From the NCBI RefSeq assembly GCF_028473665.1, contig NZ_CP098774.1:4831501-4895500 (forward strand): 64,000 bases of DNA, written 5' to 3'. A program made the position numbers and the translations under genes. This DNA comes from Sphingomonas sp. QA11. GTDB lineage: Bacteria > Pseudomonadota > Alphaproteobacteria > Sphingomonadales > Sphingomonadaceae. Shown here piece after piece: positions 60,589 to 64,000 of this stretch. The notes beneath the pieces were generated by a model that saw only the letters and a program-made list of their open reading frames with translations, was not told where the DNA came from and searched no databases. Numbering within the stretch: position 1 is the stretch's first letter; every line of letters starts with the position of its first letter.

Positions 60589-61910
60589 TCATGCCGCGCG
60601 CCGCCACCGGGGGAACCTAAAATCGATATCCACGGGTTCGGGCAACTTGCGCCGCGACTGTTCGCCGACCGCTTTCGACGGGCGCTCGACAAGGGCCTTC
60701 GGCTCGGGCAGCCCATTGCTCAACATGTCGGTCCAGATCGTGGCCAACTCCCGACGACGGGGCATGTATGCGGCGCGATAATAAACGCCTTCTACCTTCG
60801 CCGGCGGTACATGCGCGAGCATGAGGTCGATGACCTGTCGATCGTGCTCCTTACCCTCTCGCTCGGCCCATTCGTTCATGATCGTCGAGAAGGCGGCGCG
60901 AAAGCCGTGGGGCACATGATGCCCATGATAGCCGGCACGGTTCAGCAGATAGCCGATCGCATTCTCGCTTATCGGTCGGTCGGGATGCCGGTTGCTCGGG
61001 AAGATCAGCTCTCCGTCGCAGGTGAGAGGCCAGAGCGCTCGAAGCACGGCAATCGCAGGCTGAGTGATCGGCACGAGATGATCCCCGTTCAGCTCCTCCT
61101 TGCGATCGAGGTCGCCTTTCATGCGCGATGCCGGGATGCGCCAGAGCGGCAATTTCCCATTGAGATCCGCGCCGCGCAGTTCGCTTGGTCGTACCGAGGT
61201 GAGCGCGAGCAGGCGCAGCGCGAGCCGTGTGATAGGGCGCGCATAATCCTCCTCGGCGGCGATGATCATCTTCCGCAGCGGGACAAGATCGGTGATGGCC
61301 GGCTGGCGCCCCTTGCGGAGTGGTTTCAGCACGGCGCCGAGCTTCTCCGCCGGATCGCTCTGCACGATGCCCTGGGCAAGGCCGTAGACGAAGACCGCGG
61401 AAATACGCTGGCGTACGCGTTTCGCGGTCTCAATCGACCCCCGGGCTTCGATTTCTCGAAGCACTCCCAAACCAGGGGCGGCGTGCGCTGGGCGATCGGT
61501 AGCGCGCCGATCGAGGGGAAGACGTCGCGCTCAAGGCTGCGGATGATATCGGCGGCATGAATCTTGGCCCACTGCGATTTCGCATTCTCATGCCATTCGC
61601 GGGCGACACGCTCGAACGTCTGCCGGCTCGCCTCGATATTCTCCTCGATCTTGAGCCTCTTTACCACGTTTGGATCCCGGCCTTCGCGGAGAATCGTATA
61701 GGCCTCGTCACGCTTGCTGCGCGCATCGGCCAGAGAGACGATCGGGTAGCCGCCGAAAGCCACGCTTTTCTGCTTGCCGTCATAATCATAGTTCCAGCGC
61801 CAGAGCTTGCCGCCGCTGGGGGTGACCAGCAGGTAGAGGCGGTTGGCGTCGGTGAGTTTATAGGCTTTGGCGCGCGCTTTAGCGGCGCGAACTTTCACAT
61901 CGGTCAGCAA
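60589..61910 (-). pseudogene. Tyrosine-type integrase (P4/DUF4102 class), broken by one frameshift
   Basis: The N-terminal part (61910 to about 61470) starts at a TTG with AGGAG upstream. It has LTDVKVRAAKARAKAYKLTD and LVTPSGGKLWRWNYDYDGKQ, the integrase arm-binding DUF4102. The C-terminal part (61470 to 60589) has the catalytic domain, with RLALRLLALTSVRPSELRGA, HGFRAAFSTIMNEW and VYYRAAYMPRRRELA. The frames meet near 61473, where GTTTGGGAGTG should read GTTTTGGGAGTG: one T is missing in a short T-run. It lies next to tRNA-Ser(GGA), a usual target. A sequencing error is possible. Confidence 0.85.
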
Positions 61911-62092
61911 TGTCGGTCTCCTGAAAATACCACGTTTTTCGACCGCGCGTACCACGTTTGCGTACCTCCGAATCGCCGGATGGACACGGACGGGTACGAA
62001 CGGCCGAGGCCGAACCGGTCTGCTAAGTGTTAGATTTCAGGAGAGAAAAGTCGAGACCAGTGGTCTTTTGCGGACCGCTGGGAACAGGTCAG

Positions 62093-62183
62093 TGGCGGAG
62101 CGGGAGGGATTCGAACCCTCGATACGCTTTTGACGTATACTCACTTTCCAGGCGAGCGCCTTCGACCACTCGGCCACCGCTCC
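62093..62183 (-). tRNA. tRNA-Ser(GGA)
   Basis: Read on the minus strand it starts GGAGCGGTGGCCGAGTGG and ends with CCGCTCC, discriminator G and an encoded CCA (62093-62095). The 7-base acceptor stem pairs. The anticodon loop CTGGAAA, closed by CTCGC/GTGAG, gives GGA, a serine anticodon. The long variable arm and the GGTTCGAATCC T-loop confirm the serine type. The integrase pseudogene lies beyond its 3' end, as expected for a site-specific insertion. Confidence 0.95.
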
Positions 62184-62277
62184 GCATTCCCCGGACGTTG
62201 CCCCCTAGAGGGTGACGCGCGGGCGCGCAAGCCGCGAGCGATTGCGTGGTGACCGGGCTTCATGCCAGGATTGCCGC

Positions 62278-63132
62278 ATGCTGATCTCCCTCCTCGCGTT
62301 GCTTGCCGGCGTCCAGGCCGCGCCCGCGCCGGTGCTGCCATCCGACGCGATCGCGGCCGACTGGCGCCCGATCCCGGATGACGAGGTGATGATCATCACG
62401 CTCACCGGCAACCGCAGCGTCGTGATCCGGCTTGCCCCGCGTTTCGCGCCCGAGCATGTCGCGAATGTCCGCACCCTGGCGCTGGCGCATTGGTGGGACG
62501 AAACGAGCGTCTACCGCGTGCAGGAAAATTGGGTGACTCAATGGGGCGACGCCACGGAGAAGAAGCCGCTCGCCCCCGGTATCGTGCCCTCACCGGCACC
62601 GGAATTCGATATCGCGGCGTTCGATGCAGCGCAGCGGCTCACCCGGAGGGACGCCTATTCAACCGTATCGGGCGTCACCGCAGACGGCTGGCCGATCGTG
62701 ACTGACGGCAAGGCGGCCTGGATGCCGCATTGCTACGCCACCGTCGGCGTGGCGCGCGATGCGCTGCCCGACACCGGCAGCGGTGCCGAGTTGTTCACCC
62801 CGATCAGCGGGGCGGCGCGCCGGCTCGACCGCAACTATACGATCGTCGGACGAATCATCGAGGGCATGAAATACATGTCGGGGATGCCGCGCAGCGATGC
62901 TGCGCTGGGCGTCTATGCGACCGAGGCAGAGCGCACCGGCATCGTGTCGGTGCGGCTGGCCAGCGACATGCCGGCGGCCGAGCGGCCCAGGTTCTATTAT
63001 CGTTCGACCGACAACCCGCGCTTTGCCGCATTGATCAGGCTGCGCGAGAATCCAGCGGCGCCGACCATCGGGCTTGGCGGCGTCGACATCTGCGATCTGC
63101 CGCTCGCCACCCGCCGGGCGGGCGTGAAATAG
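62278..63132 (+). CDS. Cyclophilin-type peptidyl-prolyl cis-trans isomerase, exported
   Basis: The product is 284 residues from the ATG at 62278. A signal peptide (LISLLALLAGVQAAPAP) precedes a divergent cyclophilin domain. Recognisable segments are VVIRLAPRFAPEHVANVRTLA, SVYRVQENWVTQWGD, GAELFTPISGAARRLDRNYTIVGRIIEGM, with an enlarged loop between. It probably assists folding in the periplasm. It is longer than typical 170-residue cyclophilins because of insertions and a C-terminal extension. Confidence 0.87.
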   Translation: MLISLLALLAGVQAAPAPVLPSDAIAADWRPIPDDEVMIITLTGNRSVVIRLAPRFAPEHVANVRTLALAHWWDETSVYRVQENWVTQWGDATEKKPLAPGIVPSPAPEFDIAAFDAAQRLTRRDAYSTVSGVTADGWPIVTDGKAAWMPHCYATVGVARDALPDTGSGAELFTPISGAARRLDRNYTIVGRIIEGMKYMSGMPRSDAALGVYATEAERTGIVSVRLASDMPAAERPRFYYRSTDNPRFAALIRLRENPAAPTIGLGGVDICDLPLATRRAGVK

Positions 63133-63138
63133 CCTCGC

Positions 63139-63744
63139 TCAGCGACCGACCCAGTCGGCAACCTCAGCCGCGACCTGATTGGCGGCCTGGTTGATCGCGA
63201 TGCCGGCCGGGCCCGGCTCGATCGCTGAAACCGGGACTCGTGCCTCGAAGCGCCGCTTCTCAATGACATTGCCGTCCTTGCGTGTCAGCGCCGCGTCATA
63301 GCTTACCACTGCCTGGAGCGAGCCGGCATCGACCCCGAAGGCGCGGAGTTCGCCGGAGAGGCGCGCCGCCGGATCGACCGACGACTGGAGGCCGATCACG
63401 ACCCGGCCCGTCTTCGCGCTGATCGTATCCGACAGCAGACGCGCGAACAGGCGGGCAGGGGGTTCGACCCATTGCGCATTGGCGATATAGGCAAGGTCGG
63501 TGGCACTGGTCTGCACCGGCACGCGGGGCGTGGCGAGTGCCTGCGAGACCGCCGGGACCAGGATGACGATGGTCGGCGCCGTCGCCGAGGACTGGGTCTG
63601 GCCGGCCGGGATCGATGCGGCCGACGTGATGGTCAGCAGTGAGGGCGGCGGCTTCGCGCCGAAGCTGATGCAGCCGGCAAGCGGTGCCATCGCCAGCAGC
63701 GCCAGCGCGGGCCTGAGGGTACGGATGCGCATCATCGAGCTCAT
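63139..63744 (-). CDS. ABC-type transport auxiliary lipoprotein (PqiC-like)
   Basis: The product is 201 residues from the ATG at 63744. An N-terminal lipoprotein signal has lipobox LAGC (LALLAMAPLAGCISFG). The domain has the ABC-type auxiliary pattern: RVPVQTSATDLAYIANAQWVEPPARLFARLLSDTI, then VDPAARLSGELRAFGVDAGSLQAVVSYDAAL. These lipoproteins act with MCE/MlaD proteins in lipid trafficking. It lies 14 bases after the MCE gene on the same strand. Confidence 0.85.
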   Translation of the reverse strand: MSSMMRIRTLRPALALLAMAPLAGCISFGAKPPPSLLTITSAASIPAGQTQSSATAPTIVILVPAVSQALATPRVPVQTSATDLAYIANAQWVEPPARLFARLLSDTISAKTGRVVIGLQSSVDPAARLSGELRAFGVDAGSLQAVVSYDAALTRKDGNVIEKRRFEARVPVSAIEPGPAGIAINQAANQVAAEVADWVGR

Positions 63745-63758
63745 TGCGTCTTGCCCTC

Positions 63759-64000
63759 TCACTTCTTCTTGCCCTTGTAATCCGGAAGTTTCGGCGCGCC
63801 GACGAGCGAACCGGCCCCACCCTGGTCGATCTTCTCCGCCACCGAGGTGAGCGCGGCCGACATCACGCGCAGATCCCGGACGAGCTGCCCGATCTCCGGC
63901 ATCGTCTGTTTCGAGAAGGACTGGATACCGGGCCGAGCGTCGCCGATCGCCGAATCGAGCGTTTCCATGCTGTGCTGCGCTGAAGCGACCGCCTTGTTGA
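63759..64000 (-). CDS. MCE/MlaD-family protein, C-terminal end (5' end outside window)
   Basis: The frame is open to the right edge, so the start is outside the window. The visible C-terminal 80 residues are helical, with METLDSAIGDARPGIQSFSK and ALTSVAEKIDQGGAGSLVGAPKLPDYKGKKK, typical of the C-terminus of MlaD/MCE proteins in alphaproteobacteria. The auxiliary lipoprotein downstream supports the call. The MCE domain itself is not visible. Confidence 0.65.
   Translation of the reverse strand, partial: NKAVASAQHSMETLDSAIGDARPGIQSFSKQTMPEIGQLVRDLRVMSAALTSVAEKIDQGGAGSLVGAPKLPDYKGKKK

Overview
This window is a GC-rich chromosomal segment from an alphaproteobacterium, most probably Sphingomonas or a close relative. 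That placement is an inference. It rests on the MipZ-type ParA ATPase, the plsY-dprA-topA order, 5-aminolevulinate synthase, class I lysyl-tRNA synthetase, abundant TonB-dependent receptors, and intergenic palindromes of a kind I associate with sphingomonads. Both edges cut genes: class I lysS on the left, and an MCE/MlaD-type protein on the right.

Layout. 1-13 kb is mostly housekeeping: lysS, an acetyltransferase, an SPFH protein, nhaA and an acetylpolyamine amidohydrolase-like deacetylase. It then carries a leftward run of mipZ, a J-domain protein, phosphomannomutase, an exonuclease and a CHASE3 kinase with its receiver, followed by panC. 13-20.5 kb holds topA-dprA-plsY, murI and hemA. 20.8-28 kb holds a peptide symporter, a nitroreductase, a YtrA-type regulator, an acyl-CoA dehydrogenase, tsaC/sua5, aqpZ and msrA. 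28-41.5 kb is accessory: a ZnuD-like receptor with a candidate zinc-uptake-regulator box, and a divergent sulfatase locus. That locus has two formylglycine-type sulfatases, a metallo-beta-lactamase-fold hydrolase and a TetR regulator, with a perfect palindrome in the divergent promoter. A DUF4157 (zincin-like) protein with an unassigned C-terminus, a haloalkane dehalogenase operon and a formylglycine-generating enzyme follow. The last keeps both active-site cysteines and could activate the two sulfatases.

41.5-52 kb holds the biotin operon bioF-bioD-bioA, a HAD phosphatase, a GH130 protein, an iron-type TonB receptor with a PepSY partner, and a GH11 xylanase whose two catalytic glutamates are both visible. 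52-57 kb is looser and less gene-dense: small secreted or unknown proteins, an SDR/HxlR divergent pair and an NmrA/LysR divergent pair, each with a palindrome in its promoter region.

57-62.2 kb carries an iron-sulfur (6-4) photolyase-type protein that matches the known cysteine positions exactly. A 49-aa DUF2256 gene is divergent to it, followed by two stress-type small proteins. Next comes a decayed integrated element: an IS5-type transposase remnant, a truncated DUF3606 gene, and a tyrosine integrase broken by a single-base frameshift, abutting tRNA-Ser(GGA). 62.2-64 kb resumes with a cyclophilin-type isomerase and the end of a lipid-transport (MCE) operon.

The strongest leads are the sulfatase regulon with its unlinked activator, the DUF4157 two-domain protein, a roughly 150-bp inverted repeat pair lying 16 kb apart, and the tRNA-Ser element with its broken integrase. 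I saw no CRISPR array, rRNA operon or intact insertion sequence.
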